64,000 bases of DNA from UKL13-2 sp043744255 (GCA_043744255.1 JAYTVA010000041.1:1-64000); one strand, 5' to 3'; shown: positions 44,641 through 54,018, counted from the first letter of the stretch. Translations and numbers: made by a program. Notes: generated by a model not told the origin, from the sequence alone.

Positions 44641-45846
44641 ATGGGCAAAAAAATGGGCAACGTTGTGAATATATTTTCCAAAGCGCAGCGATTTATCTTG
44701 GCGGGTTCACTGGCACTAGGGAGTACCGCCGCATGGGCTGGCTACGACTTCAATATCCCGCAACCCGCCACGCCGATTTCCGAGCAAATTTATGGTCTGC
44801 ACATGTACATCCTCTGGGTGTGCGCAGTCATTTTTGTCGTCGTGTTCGCGATGATGTTTTATTCGATTTTCAAATTCCGCAAATCGACTGGTGCCAAGCC
44901 TGACGTGAATTTCCACGAGAGCACGCTGATCGAAATCATCTGGACGATCATCCCGTTCATTATTTTGATCGCAATGGCGATACCGGCCACCAAGACCGTG
45001 CTGGACATGAAGGACACCACCAATCCTGATGTCACCATCAAAGTCACTGGTTACCAGTGGGGCTGGCGTTACGACTACAGCGCCGATGATTTTGGTTTCT
45101 ACTCCAACCTAGCAACACCATGGGCGCAAATTGGTCAGCCCGGCGAAGAGGCGACACAAACCAAGGGCAAAGATTACCTGCTCGAAGTGGACAACCCATT
45201 GGTGGTTCCAGTCGGCAAACGCGTGCGCTTGCTGGTCACCTCCAACGACGTGATCCACGGTTGGTATGTGCCGCAACTCGGCGTCAACCAATACGGCATC
45301 CCCGGCTTCATCAAGGACGCGTGGTTCACCGCCACCCGCCCCGGTATCTACAAAGGTCAGTGCAGCCAAATCTGCGGCAAGTTGCATGGCTACATGCCGA
45401 TTACCGTCGAGGTGAAATCGGAAGCCGACTACGCGACGTGGCTCAAGGATGGCCAAGCCAAGTGGGGTAAGGGCGCACCATTGAGCGCGACTGCGCCGGC
45501 AGCAGCCACACCCGCCGCCGACGCCAACAAAAAATTCACCATGGCTGAAGCCAAAGAAGCTGGCGAAAAAGTCTACGCAGCGAATTGTGTGGCCTGCCAT
45601 CAGGCGACGGGCAAGGGCATGCCGCCTGCGTTCCCTGCGCTGAGCGGTTCTAAAGTTGCCCAAGGTCCTGTGGCTGGCATCGCCGATGTCGTGATGAATG
45701 GTCGCCCCGGCACCGCCATGCAGCCATTTGCGCGTTTGAGCGATGCAGACCTCGCCGCCGTGATGACCTACACCCGCAATTCATGGGACAACAAAACCGG
45801 CAACATCGTGCAACCTAGCGACGTCAAGTCTGCCCGCAAGTCCTAA
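44641..45846 (+). CDS. coxB: Cytochrome c oxidase subunit II with fused cytochrome c domain
   Basis: A 401-residue subunit of the aa3 oxidase. After a signal sequence come two membrane helices, the aromatic block YQWGWRYDY, and the CuA site CSQICGKLHGYMP. A linker rich in Ala/Pro then leads to a cytochrome c domain with CVACH and a likely distal Met in the segment AMQPFARLSDADLAAVM. The domain takes electrons from soluble cytochrome c. The ATG at 44653 is an alternative start. It leads the operon. Confidence 0.96.
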   Translation: MGKKMGNVVNIFSKAQRFILAGSLALGSTAAWAGYDFNIPQPATPISEQIYGLHMYILWVCAVIFVVVFAMMFYSIFKFRKSTGAKPDVNFHESTLIEIIWTIIPFIILIAMAIPATKTVLDMKDTTNPDVTIKVTGYQWGWRYDYSADDFGFYSNLATPWAQIGQPGEEATQTKGKDYLLEVDNPLVVPVGKRVRLLVTSNDVIHGWYVPQLGVNQYGIPGFIKDAWFTATRPGIYKGQCSQICGKLHGYMPITVEVKSEADYATWLKDGQAKWGKGAPLSATAPAAATPAADANKKFTMAEAKEAGEKVYAANCVACHQATGKGMPPAFPALSGSKVAQGPVAGIADVVMNGRPGTAMQPFARLSDADLAAVMTYTRNSWDNKTGNIVQPSDVKSARKS

Positions 45847-45903
45847 CCATTTCGTTCGGCCACCTCGGGGTGGCGAATAGTAAGCGCTTTCAGGAGATCG
45901 ACC

Positions 45904-47520
45904 ATGGCAACAACCACTGTTCACGACCACGCTCACGATCACAGCCACGATCATGCGCACGACCACGCGCACGACGATCACGGCCCCGGTAGCTGGACGC
46001 GCATCTTCACGACCACCAACCACAAAGATATCGGCTCGATGTATCTTTGGTTTTCTTTGTTCATGTTTTTCGTCGGTGGGGGCATGGCGCTGATTATTCG
46101 CGCGGAATTGTTCCAGCCCGGTTTACAGGTCGTCAATCCGGAATTTTTTAATTCACTCACCACCGTTCACGCCCTCATCATGATTTTTGGTGCGGTGATG
46201 CCCGCGTTCACCGGCTTCGCCAACTGGCTGATCCCGATGCAAATCGGTGCCGCCGACATGGCGTTCCCGCGCATGAACAACTGGTCGTTCTGGTTAATGA
46301 TTCCTGCCGCGATTCTGTTGTTCGCATCATTCTTTGTTCCTGGCGGTGCGGCTGCTTCAGGCTGGACGCTTTACCCACCGCTGGTCACGCAAGGTGGCAT
46401 GGGTGTTGACATGACCATTCTCGCCATCCACATTCTCGGCGCATCGTCGATCATGGGTTCGATCAACATCATCACGACCTTGTTGAATCTGCGCGCACCC
46501 GGCATGACGCTGATGAAAATGCCGATGTTCTGCTGGACTTGGCTCATCACCGCCTACTTGATGATCGCCGTGATGCCAGTGTTGGCCGGTGCCATCACCA
46601 TGCTGCTCACAGATCGCCATTTCGGCACCTCGTTCTTCAACGCCGCCGGTGGCGGTGACCCAACGATGTTCATGCACATCTTCTGGTTCTTCGGTCATCC
46701 CGAGGTGTACATCCTGATTCTGCCGGCCTTCGGGATCGTCTCGCAAATCATCCCCGCGTTCGCCCGCAAGCCACTGTTCGGTTACGCTTCGATGGTGTAC
46801 GCCACCGCCTCTATCGCCATGCTGTCGTTTATTGTGTGGGGTCACCACATGTTCACGGTCGGCATGCCAGCTGCGGGACAATTGTTCTTTATGTACGCGA
46901 CCATGTTGATCGCGGTGCCCACCGGCGTGAAGATTTTCAACTGGATCGCCACCATGTGGCGCGGCTCGATCAGCTTTGAGACGCCGATGCTGTTTTGTAT
47001 CGGCTTCTTGTGCATGTTCACGCTCGGCGGCTTCTCCGGTCTGGTATTGGCAATTGTGCCGGTAGACATCACGCTGCATAACACCTACTACGTCGTCGCC
47101 CACTTCCACTACGTGCTGTTCCCCGGCGCGATCTGGGGGCTGATGGCGGGCGTGTATTTCTGGCTGCCGAAATTCACCGGCAAGATGTACAACGAAACCA
47201 TGGGCAAATTGCACTTCTGGATTTCGGCCATTTCGTTCAACATCACCTTCTTCCCGCAGCACTTCCTCGGCCTCGCCGGGATGCCGCGTCGTATCCCGGA
47301 TTACGCGCTCCAGTTTGCTGAATGGAATCAGGTCTCGACGGTGGGCGCGTTCATTTTGGGCTTCAGCCAATTGCTATTCGTCTGGAACGTCGTGAGCTGC
47401 ATTCGTTCCGGTGCCAAGGCCAAGGATCAACATTGGGAAGGTGCCGATTCGCTTGAGTGGACGCACCTGCCATCGCCGGTGCCGTACCACACGTTTGAAA
47501 CCGCGCCAGTTCTGAAGTAA
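45904..47520 (+). CDS. coxA: Cytochrome c oxidase subunit I
   Basis: The 538-residue catalytic subunit of the aa3 oxidase. It has about twelve membrane helices and the heme/CuB histidines: TTVHALIMIFG (heme a), WFFGHPEVYIL with the Tyr cross-link site, WGHHMF, and THNTYYVVAHFHYVLF-like HNTYYVVAHFHYVLF. The first 30 residues are an unusual His/Asp-rich repeat (HDHAHDHSHDHAHDHAHDD) before the conserved TTTNHKDIG. It reduces oxygen to water and pumps protons. Confidence 0.97.
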   Translation: MATTTVHDHAHDHSHDHAHDHAHDDHGPGSWTRIFTTTNHKDIGSMYLWFSLFMFFVGGGMALIIRAELFQPGLQVVNPEFFNSLTTVHALIMIFGAVMPAFTGFANWLIPMQIGAADMAFPRMNNWSFWLMIPAAILLFASFFVPGGAAASGWTLYPPLVTQGGMGVDMTILAIHILGASSIMGSINIITTLLNLRAPGMTLMKMPMFCWTWLITAYLMIAVMPVLAGAITMLLTDRHFGTSFFNAAGGGDPTMFMHIFWFFGHPEVYILILPAFGIVSQIIPAFARKPLFGYASMVYATASIAMLSFIVWGHHMFTVGMPAAGQLFFMYATMLIAVPTGVKIFNWIATMWRGSISFETPMLFCIGFLCMFTLGGFSGLVLAIVPVDITLHNTYYVVAHFHYVLFPGAIWGLMAGVYFWLPKFTGKMYNETMGKLHFWISAISFNITFFPQHFLGLAGMPRRIPDYALQFAEWNQVSTVGAFILGFSQLLFVWNVVSCIRSGAKAKDQHWEGADSLEWTHLPSPVPYHTFETAPVLK

Positions 47521-47526
47521 GCAGCG

Positions 47527-47655
47527 ATGGAGCAAACGCCAATTCCCAATGCCACCAAGCCCGGTCGCGGCAAGTACTTCACGCTGGCGGTGTTAGTGGT
47601 GTGGGTGATTGGCGTGTTTGTGTTTACGTTGGTCAAGTACACGGGTAGCAAGTGA
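47527..47655 (+). CDS. Small membrane protein, cytochrome oxidase assembly type
   Basis: A 42-residue ORF too short for standard tracks: polar start MEQTPIPNATKPGRGKYF, then a single hydrophobic helix (LAVLVVWVIGVFVFTLV). It lies 6 bases after coxA, and its stop overlaps the ctaG start (GTGA). Small single-helix proteins annotated as oxidase assembly proteins occur at this place in Burkholderiales. Confidence 0.75.
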   Translation: MEQTPIPNATKPGRGKYFTLAVLVVWVIGVFVFTLVKYTGSK

Positions 47656-48209
47656 GCGCGCAACTAGAGCTGGACGCGAAAGAGGATGTTCGCAAGGAAA
47701 ATCGCGTCACGTTGACCAAGCTGATGTTGATCGTGCCGGTGATGTTGGCGTTTTGCGCGTCGCTGGTGCCGCTCTACAAACAAATCTGCATTGTGTTGGG
47801 CATTACCTCCACGCGGGCGATTGCAGCGAACACGCAAACTGATTTGAGTCGTTGGGTAAAAGTTGATTTTGTTGCACACTTGAATAGCACCTTCGCATGG
47901 ACGTTCGAGCCGGTTGAAAAGCAAGTGGATGTACACCCCGGTGCCATTACTACCGTGAATTACCGGGTGACGAACACGCTGCCGTACGCCACCACGGGTC
48001 GCGCGATTCCAAGTTTTGCGCCGATGGAAGCAGGCGTGTATTTCAACAAGATTGAATGTTTTTGTTTTTCGAATCAAACCTTGCAGGCTGGTGAAACACG
48101 CGACATGCCGGTTACGTTTTACGTGGGCGACAAATTGCCGAAAGGCATTGGTGCCATTGCCTTGTCGTATACGTTTTTCAATGTCACTGATGAAATGAAA
48201 AAATCCTGA
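47652..48209 (+). CDS. ctaG: Cytochrome c oxidase assembly protein CtaG/Cox11
   Basis: The 185-residue protein has one N-terminal membrane helix, VPLYKQIC, and the copper-binding motif IECFCFSNQTL with Cys136 and Cys138. Cox11 delivers copper to the CuB centre of subunit I. It starts at GTG 47652, overlapping the small upstream gene by four bases, and its stop overlaps the DUF2970 start. Confidence 0.96.
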   Translation: MSAQLELDAKEDVRKENRVTLTKLMLIVPVMLAFCASLVPLYKQICIVLGITSTRAIAANTQTDLSRWVKVDFVAHLNSTFAWTFEPVEKQVDVHPGAITTVNYRVTNTLPYATTGRAIPSFAPMEAGVYFNKIECFCFSNQTLQAGETRDMPVTFYVGDKLPKGIGAIALSYTFFNVTDEMKKS

Positions 48210-48394
48210 TGCATGATTTTTTCTTGGCGATCAAGGCAGTGTTGTGGTCGTTTTTTGGCATTCGCAGCAGTAAAGGTTATGACCATGATCGCGCCAAGCT
48301 GAAGCTGCGGCACATCGTGGCGGCAGGGTTAGTTTGTGTGTTCGGGTTTGTGTTGAGTTTGTTTTTTTTGGTGCGATTTTTGACAACAAAATAG
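48209..48394 (+). CDS. DUF2970 small membrane protein
   Basis: A 61-residue protein with the DUF2970 pattern: amphipathic FLAIKAVLWSFFGIRSSKGYD, then one membrane helix (IVAAGLVCVFGFVLSLFFLV). The function is unknown, but the gene sits between ctaG and coxC in many betaproteobacteria. The start overlaps the ctaG stop by one base. Confidence 0.88.
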   Translation: MHDFFLAIKAVLWSFFGIRSSKGYDHDRAKLKLRHIVAAGLVCVFGFVLSLFFLVRFLTTK

Positions 48395-48449
48395 TGGCAC
48401 GTGTTTTCGCTGCAAGTGTCTGGAATCGCCCGATCTACGGGAGTTTTGC

Positions 48450-49316
48450 ATGAGTGCTACCACCGGCGGATACTATTTCGCCCCCCCCTCCAAGTGGCCG
48501 CTAGTCGGCTCGATTGCGTTGCTGTTCGTGATGTCTGGCGGCGTGATGGTGATGAACGAGATTCAGCCGTTCGGTTGGGTTTCGATGGCGTTGGGCTTTG
48601 CGATTCTGATTTACATGTTGTTCGGCTGGTTCGGCCAAGTGATTCATGAGAGTGAATCTGGCATGTTCAATCAGCAGGTCGATACGTCGTTCCGCTGGTC
48701 CATGAGCTGGTTTATTTTTTCCGAAGTCATGTTCTTCGCCGCGTTCTTCGGTGCGCTTTATTACGCGCGTGCGTTCTCGGTGCCATGGTTGGGTGATATC
48801 GATAATTCGTTGCTATGGCAGGGCTACGACGCGAAGTGGCCGACCGTTGGTCCGTACCTGCAAAATAATGCGGCGTTTGAATTCGCGAAGATGAGCCCAT
48901 GGGGCGTGCCGCTAGTGAACACAGTGTTGTTGCTGTCATCCGGCGTTACGGTCACGTGGGCGCATCACGCGCTCAAAGCGGGGCATCGCAGCCAATTGAT
49001 TTGGGGGCTGGCGTTGACGGTTCTGTTGGGCTTCACGTTCTTGGGCTTCCAGATTTACGAATACATGCACGCCTACAGCGACTTGAATTTGAAGCTCACG
49101 TCCGGCGTGTTCGGCTCGACCTTCTTCATGCTCACCGGCTTCCACGGTTTCCACGTCACGCTCGGCGCGGTCATGCTCACCGTCATCTTATTCCGCTGCA
49201 TCAAGGGCCACTTCAAGCCGGATCATCACTTCGGTTTTGAAGCCGTCGCGTGGTACTGGCACTTCGTGGACGTGGTGTGGCTTGGCTTGTTCTTGTTCGT
49301 TTACGTGCTGGTGTAA
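48450..49316 (+). CDS. coxC: Cytochrome c oxidase subunit III
   Basis: A 288-residue membrane subunit with seven predicted helices. Recognisable parts are SMSWFIFSEVMFFAAFFGALYYAR-type segment (shown shortened: FSEVMFFAAFFGALYY), LLLSSGVTVTWAHHAL and FFMLTGFHGFHVTLGA. Subunit III stabilises the proton-uptake side of subunit I. It is the last oxidase gene before a strong bidirectional terminator. Confidence 0.97.
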   Translation: MSATTGGYYFAPPSKWPLVGSIALLFVMSGGVMVMNEIQPFGWVSMALGFAILIYMLFGWFGQVIHESESGMFNQQVDTSFRWSMSWFIFSEVMFFAAFFGALYYARAFSVPWLGDIDNSLLWQGYDAKWPTVGPYLQNNAAFEFAKMSPWGVPLVNTVLLLSSGVTVTWAHHALKAGHRSQLIWGLALTVLLGFTFLGFQIYEYMHAYSDLNLKLTSGVFGSTFFMLTGFHGFHVTLGAVMLTVILFRCIKGHFKPDHHFGFEAVAWYWHFVDVVWLGLFLFVYVLV

Positions 49317-49346
49317 GGCGCGTAGGTTGACCAACCTCGAACCACG

Positions 49347-49374
49347 AAAAAAGGGCCGCTGAGCGGCCCTTTTT
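49347..49374. terminator. Bidirectional intrinsic terminator after coxC
   Basis: A run of A, then GGGCCGC (49353-49359), loop TGA, GCGGCCC (49363-49369) and TTTTT. It works for the plus strand (coxC) and, read in reverse, for the DUF2909 gene ending at 49391. Confidence 0.92.
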
Positions 49375-49390
49375 GCTGAAAGTGAGCGGG

Positions 49391-49582
49391 TTATTTCGGC
49401 GGCAACCAGCCCACGAAATAACTGACGATGACGAGAATGATGATGAATACCGACAAGCCAATGCGTATTGTCAGCGCATTGACGGCACGCTTCGAATTAC
49501 CCTTGTCCTTGTAGACAAAATACAGGCCGCTGAAGAGGCTAATCACCACCAGCGCCAGCAGTACACTGAGAATTATTTTCAC
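49391..49582 (-). CDS. DUF2909 twin transmembrane protein
   Basis: A 63-residue protein of two membrane helices (IILSVLLALVVISLFSGLYF and RIGLSVFIIILVIVSYFVGW) joined by a polar loop, VYKDKGNSKRAVNAL. This is the DUF2909 layout. The start is a GTG at 49582; the open frame upstream has no family similarity. It is on the opposite strand between coxC and the SURF1 gene, its usual place in this group, suggesting a role linked to the oxidase. Confidence 0.85.
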   Translation of the reverse strand: MKIILSVLLALVVISLFSGLYFVYKDKGNSKRAVNALTIRIGLSVFIIILVIVSYFVGWLPPK

Positions 49583-49712
49583 GAATTTTGACCGGTTGGA
49601 TGCGAATTTTGCGCGGGAAATAGCGTCTACACCATTTGAACAAGCACACTTAATTGTAGCGCGTTCGCCTCTGTCTTTCCCCTCTCCGCTGCCGCGCTCC
49701 ACTCCCTTCCAT

Positions 49713-50459
49713 ATGCAATTTCGGCAACAGCAAATTCGGTTCGCACCCACCGCCATCCCAACGGTGTCCGCACTCGTTGCCTTGGCGCTGACACTCTACC
49801 TCGCCAGCTGGCAACAGGGTCGTGCGACGGAAAAGCGCGCGCTGCAAGCCGAGTTTGACCAACGTACTGCCGTAATGCCGCTCCAACTCTCGGCAAACGC
49901 GCGCGACGCCAATGACCTTCGTTATCGCAGCGCGGTGGCGCGCGGCGAGTGGCAGGTCGATGGACAAATATTTATCGACAACAAAATAGACGCAGGTGGC
50001 CGCGCTGGCTATCACGTCATCACCCCGTTGAAGTTGGCGGACTCGACTGCAAACATTCTCGTCAATCGCGGCTGGATCGCGCGCGCTAACACCTACCCCG
50101 CACCGCCCACCGTCATCACCCCACCCGGTGAGGTCACCGTCAGCGGCATGATCGCGCAACCCAACGCACGATTTCTTGAACTCTCTGCCGACATCAGCGC
50201 AGGAAAAGTCTGGCAAAACCTCACCATCGCGCGCTATGTGCAAGCCACCAAACTCGATGTGCTGCCGTTCGTGCTCATCGCCAACGCACCGGTTGAGCTT
50301 GGCCTCGTGCAAGTGAGCGAGCGCCCCGACGCAGGCGTTGCCAAGCACGTCGAATACATGCTCACTTGGTATTCACTCGCCGCCACCGTCATCATCCTGT
50401 GGGTGGCACTCAACCTTCGTATCACCCGCAGCAACGCGCCATCCAGCGCACCCGCTTGA
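49713..50459 (+). CDS. SURF1-family cytochrome oxidase biogenesis protein
   Basis: The 248-residue protein has two membrane helices flanking a periplasmic domain. Family blocks are LGxWQ-like LASWQQGRATEKRALQ, GYHVITPLKL, ILVNRGWIAR and the C-terminal KHVEYMLTWYSLAATVIILW. SURF1 helps heme a insertion into subunit I. I start at the ATG at 49713. It begins the assembly-gene run downstream of the oxidase. Confidence 0.92.
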   Translation: MQFRQQQIRFAPTAIPTVSALVALALTLYLASWQQGRATEKRALQAEFDQRTAVMPLQLSANARDANDLRYRSAVARGEWQVDGQIFIDNKIDAGGRAGYHVITPLKLADSTANILVNRGWIARANTYPAPPTVITPPGEVTVSGMIAQPNARFLELSADISAGKVWQNLTIARYVQATKLDVLPFVLIANAPVELGLVQVSERPDAGVAKHVEYMLTWYSLAATVIILWVALNLRITRSNAPSSAPA

Positions 50460-50480
50460 ACCGAAAGCAGAAAGCCCGTC

Positions 50481-51059
50481 ATGAGTCCGCGCACCAAATT
50501 CGTGTTAATTTTTTTGCTGTTCTCGATTCCGTTTGTGGCGTCAACCGTCGTGTTTCTGTTTTTTAAACCAACGCGCACCAACAACTACGGCGAATTGATT
50601 TCACCCGCGATTCCCTTGGCCAGCGCCAAGCTCACGCGTCTCGATGGCGCAGATGCACAGAGTCCGCTGGTGGACGGTGGTTTGCGCGGCAAGTGGCTGA
50701 TGGTGATTCGCGATAGCGGCGCCTGCGAAGCCGCCTGCCAGAAAAAACTGTACGCCATGCGCCAAGCCAGACTGATTCTTGGTCGCGAGCAAGATCGCGT
50801 GGTGCGCGTGGTGTTGGTCGATGACGATGTCGCCCCGTCGCCGCAGCTGGTGAAGGACTTTCAGGGCACGATTTGGCTCGCCGCCAAGTCGTCACCGTGG
50901 TTACTTACCTTACCCAGCGCACCCGGCAGCAGCCAACGCGATTACATCTACGGCATCGACACGCTCGGCAATGCCTTCATTCGCCACAGCGCCGATCCAG
51001 ACATCAAACTGATGACGCGCGACTTCCGACAAGTGCTCAAAGCGTCCCAGATTGGCTGA
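50481..51059 (+). CDS. SCO-like membrane-anchored thioredoxin-fold protein
   Basis: A 192-residue protein with an N-terminal anchor (VLIFLLFSIPFVASTVVFLFF) and a thioredoxin-like domain containing SGACEAACQKKLYAMRQ, a CxxxC pair (Cys82, Cys86) like that of SCO proteins. The C-terminus IYGIDTLGNAFIRHSADPD also follows that fold. It probably helps copper delivery or thiol reduction for the oxidase; this is inferred from position and motif. A bona fide SCO gene lies further on. Confidence 0.8.
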   Translation: MSPRTKFVLIFLLFSIPFVASTVVFLFFKPTRTNNYGELISPAIPLASAKLTRLDGADAQSPLVDGGLRGKWLMVIRDSGACEAACQKKLYAMRQARLILGREQDRVVRVVLVDDDVAPSPQLVKDFQGTIWLAAKSSPWLLTLPSAPGSSQRDYIYGIDTLGNAFIRHSADPDIKLMTRDFRQVLKASQIG

Positions 51060-51072
51060 TGGAACCCTACCT

Positions 51073-52155
51073 ATGAAAATGACCGGAATCGAACAAGCAC
51101 TCATTGGCGGCATCACGCTCGCCATCATCATCGGCGTATTTCTATGGGTGAATCGCGACGCAGATCGCTATCGCAACCTGATCGCATTCACGGCGGTCAC
51201 CACGCTGTTCCTGATCGTACTCGGCGCCTACGTGCGCCTATCTGATGCCGGTCTCGGCTGCCCTGATTGGCCGGGCTGTTACGGCAACCTCACCCCCGCG
51301 CACGCGAGCAACGAAATTCGTGCCGCCGAAGCCGCGCAGCCGGGCGGTGTTGTGTCGATGGAAAAAGCGTGGAAAGAAATGGCGCATCGCTACCTTGCGA
51401 TGATCGTCGGCGCGCTGATCGCGGCCATCATGTTCGCCGCGTGGCGCAATCGACTGGCGTGGAAACAACCCGTGCTGCTGCCGACAGTGATCGCAGCGGC
51501 AGTGATTTTTCAGGCCGCCCTTGGTGCGTGGACGGTCACGCTGCTACTCAAGCCCGCCATCGTCACCAGCCACCTGCTTGGCGGCATCACCATCCTCGCG
51601 CTGCTCACCTGGCTACTCAGCTATCAGCCCCGAGTCGGAAAATGGGCGGACGCTATAATGGCACCTGTGCGTGTTAGTTGGTTTGCGCTGTTGGCGTTGC
51701 TCGTGTGTTTTGCGCAGATTATGTTGGGCGGCTGGGTTAGCACCAATTACGCGGCGTTGGCGTGTATGGATTTGCCAACTTGCCACGGTGCGATGGTGCC
51801 CGCGATGGATTTCGCGAATGCGTTTCATATCATTCGCCCGCTCGGCGTTGGCCCTACTGGTGAATTGTTGCGCACCGAAGCCTTGACCGCGATTCACTGG
51901 ACGCATCGCGTCGGCGCGATCATCACGTTGATTGTGGTTGGTGGGTTTGCGCTGCGGTTAATGAAAGTTTATGCCGCGCAGAAAGCGGCGCGCATGCTGT
52001 TGGTGCTGCTGGGTGCGCAGATTTTGTTGGGGCTCAGCAACGTGTGGTTTAGTTTGCCGTTGCCGGTCGCCGTCGGCCACAACGGCGTCGCGGCCAGTTT
52101 GTTCGTGTGGTTACTGGTTATCAATCTTCGTTTGTCCAAAGAATCGGCGTATTAA
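51073..52155 (+). CDS. ctaA: Heme A synthase (COX15/CtaA)
   Basis: CtaA oxidises heme O to heme A. The 360-residue membrane protein has YVRLSDAGLGCPDWPGCYG with the conserved GCPDWPGC cysteines, HRYLAMIVGAL, VTSHLLGGITILALL and TAIHWTHRVGA, which supply the heme histidines. The ATG at 51073 is preferred over the open frame upstream. It lies 13 bases after the SCO-like gene and 3 bases before ctaB. Confidence 0.95.
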   Translation: MKMTGIEQALIGGITLAIIIGVFLWVNRDADRYRNLIAFTAVTTLFLIVLGAYVRLSDAGLGCPDWPGCYGNLTPAHASNEIRAAEAAQPGGVVSMEKAWKEMAHRYLAMIVGALIAAIMFAAWRNRLAWKQPVLLPTVIAAAVIFQAALGAWTVTLLLKPAIVTSHLLGGITILALLTWLLSYQPRVGKWADAIMAPVRVSWFALLALLVCFAQIMLGGWVSTNYAALACMDLPTCHGAMVPAMDFANAFHIIRPLGVGPTGELLRTEALTAIHWTHRVGAIITLIVVGGFALRLMKVYAAQKAARMLLVLLGAQILLGLSNVWFSLPLPVAVGHNGVAASLFVWLLVINLRLSKESAY

Positions 52156-52158
52156 TTC

Positions 52159-53067
52159 ATGTCGCAACTCGCAGTCGCGCAGCAACGCAACATCTTGGTT
52201 CAGTTCCTCGAACTGACCAAGCCGCGCGTCAATTCGCTCATCGTATTCACCGCCATCATCGGCATGATGCTGGCGTATCCAGTTGGCTTCGCGTGGGATT
52301 TACCGTTGATGTTGCGCGCGACTGTGGGCATTGCGCTGGTGGCCGGTGCCGCGGCGGCGTTCAATTGTTTGGTTGAACAACAAATCGACAAACAAATGGC
52401 ACGCACGCGCGCGCGGCCTACCGTGGCGGGCTCGATTGTCACTTGGCAAATCGTGGTGCTCGCGGGCATCGTCGGCGGGCTTGGCTTGTTCGTTCTGTAC
52501 CGCACCGTCAATCCACTCACCATGTGGCTCACGCTCGGCACCTTCGTCGGCTACGCCGTGATTTACACCGTGATTCTAAAACCCGCCACGCCACAAAATA
52601 TCGTCATTGGTGGCGCATCGGGCGCGATGCCGCCGATCCTCGGTTGGGCGGCGATCAACAATGTGGTCTCGTCTGAATCAATGCTGCTGTTCCTAATTAT
52701 TTTTGCGTGGACGCCGCCGCATTTTTGGGCGCTTGCGATGTATCGCAAGAACGAATACGCGAAAGCCGGTCTGCCGATGCTGCCGGTCACGCACGGCATG
52801 GCGTTCACGCAACTCCATCTGCTGCTCTACACCTTCATCATGGTCGCCTGCACCCTGCTACCGGTGGCGATTCGCATGTCCGGCATGATTTATCTGGTGG
52901 TCGTGATGGTGCTGAACGCGTACTTTATCTATCTCGCCGTGCAGCTCTATCGCAACTACAGTGATGCCCTGTCGAAAAAAACTTTCGCCTATTCGATTCT
53001 GTATTTGTCGCTGCTGTTTGCGGCACTATTGGTCGATCACTACGCGCCGCTGGTGTTTGCCAAATGA
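52159..53067 (+). CDS. ctaB: Protoheme IX farnesyltransferase (heme O synthase)
   Basis: The 302-residue UbiA-type prenyltransferase has LTKPRVNSLIVFTAIIGM, the first Asp-rich block NCLVEQQIDKQMARTRARP, and the second region TPPHFWALAMYRKNEYAKAGLPMLPVTHG (in pieces here). It attaches a farnesyl group to heme B. It acts just before CtaA, encoded next to it. Its stop overlaps the SCO start (ATGA). Confidence 0.95.
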   Translation: MSQLAVAQQRNILVQFLELTKPRVNSLIVFTAIIGMMLAYPVGFAWDLPLMLRATVGIALVAGAAAAFNCLVEQQIDKQMARTRARPTVAGSIVTWQIVVLAGIVGGLGLFVLYRTVNPLTMWLTLGTFVGYAVIYTVILKPATPQNIVIGGASGAMPPILGWAAINNVVSSESMLLFLIIFAWTPPHFWALAMYRKNEYAKAGLPMLPVTHGMAFTQLHLLLYTFIMVACTLLPVAIRMSGMIYLVVVMVLNAYFIYLAVQLYRNYSDALSKKTFAYSILYLSLLFAALLVDHYAPLVFAK

Positions 53068-53642
53068 TGCGTCGTGCGTGCATCGCACTGCTGTGTTTAC
53101 TCGCAGCCTGCACGCCAGCGAAGCCCACGTTCAATGCGCTCGACATCACCGGCACGTCCGGCTTCGGCAACGACTTTCGGTTAACCGATCACAATGGGCA
53201 GACCCGCACCATGGCCGATTTTCGCGGCAAAGTGGTGACGATATTTTTTGGCTACACCCACTGCCCCGACGTGTGTCCGACCACGCTCGCCGAGATGAAA
53301 CAGGTGATGGAAAAACTCGGTGCGGACAGCGCGCGCTTGCAGGTCTTATTTGTCACCGTTGATCCGAAACGCGATACGAAAGAACTGCTCGCGCAATATG
53401 TGCCGTCGTTCAACCCTACCTTCCTAGGATTGTTCGGCGACGATGCCGCCACCGCGAAAATCGCGAAGGACATGAAAATTATTTATCGCACCCAGCCCGG
53501 CAAAACACCCGATAGCTACACCGTCGATCACAGCGCAGGCACGCTGGTATTCGATGCGCAAGGCCAACTGCGGCTGTTCATCGACTACGGTCGCTTGACC
53601 CCAGACCAAATCACTTCTGACATCAAACGCTTATTACTCTAG
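53064..53642 (+). CDS. SCO1/SenC copper chaperone lipoprotein
   Basis: The 192-residue protein has a lipobox ending LLAAC at Cys16. The SCO signature FFGYTHCPDVCPTTLAEM has the CxxxC copper site (Cys67, Cys71), and the distal His lies in TVDHSAG. SCO proteins load CuA of subunit II. It is translationally coupled to ctaB. Confidence 0.94.
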   Translation: MMRRACIALLCLLAACTPAKPTFNALDITGTSGFGNDFRLTDHNGQTRTMADFRGKVVTIFFGYTHCPDVCPTTLAEMKQVMEKLGADSARLQVLFVTVDPKRDTKELLAQYVPSFNPTFLGLFGDDAATAKIAKDMKIIYRTQPGKTPDSYTVDHSAGTLVFDAQGQLRLFIDYGRLTPDQITSDIKRLLL

Positions 53643-53650
53643 GAAATCAC

Positions 53651-53998
53651 ATGACCATCCAACGCCTTCACATCGGCAAACGTCTCTCCGAAATGACTGT
53701 CCACGGCGACACCATTTACCTCGCCGGTCAAGTCGCCGAAGACGCATCGCAAGACATCACCGGCCAGACCAAACAAATCCTCGCCGCCATCGACAAGTTG
53801 CTAGGCGAGGCTGGTAGCGACAAAACAAAAATTCTCTCCACCACCATCTACATCACCGACATGGCGAACTTTCCAGCGATGAATGCGGTGTGGGATACGT
53901 GGGTCGTGCAAGGCAACACGCCGTGCCGGGCCACGGTAGAGGCCAAGCTCGCGAATGCGAATTACAAGGTCGAGATTCAAGTTATCGCAGCGAGGTAA
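53651..53998 (+). CDS. RidA/YjgF-family protein
   Basis: A 115-residue Rid protein with IYLAGQVAEDASQDITGQTKQ, split here by family pattern, and NTPCRATVEAKLANANYKVEIQV at the end. The Arg in CRATVEA is the residue that binds carboxylates and deaminates imines in active RidA members; this one keeps it. It ends the ctaAB-SCO run, 8 bases after the SCO gene, and a terminator follows. Confidence 0.92.
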   Translation: MTIQRLHIGKRLSEMTVHGDTIYLAGQVAEDASQDITGQTKQILAAIDKLLGEAGSDKTKILSTTIYITDMANFPAMNAVWDTWVVQGNTPCRATVEAKLANANYKVEIQVIAAR

Positions 53999-54018
53999 CG
54001 CGCCACTTCGCACAAACA

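Noticed and set aside
46357..47370. 337-codon open frame on the minus strand within coxA
   Set aside because: It is rich in His, Glu and Arg with no family pattern and mirrors the highly conserved coxA frame; a codon-bias shadow.
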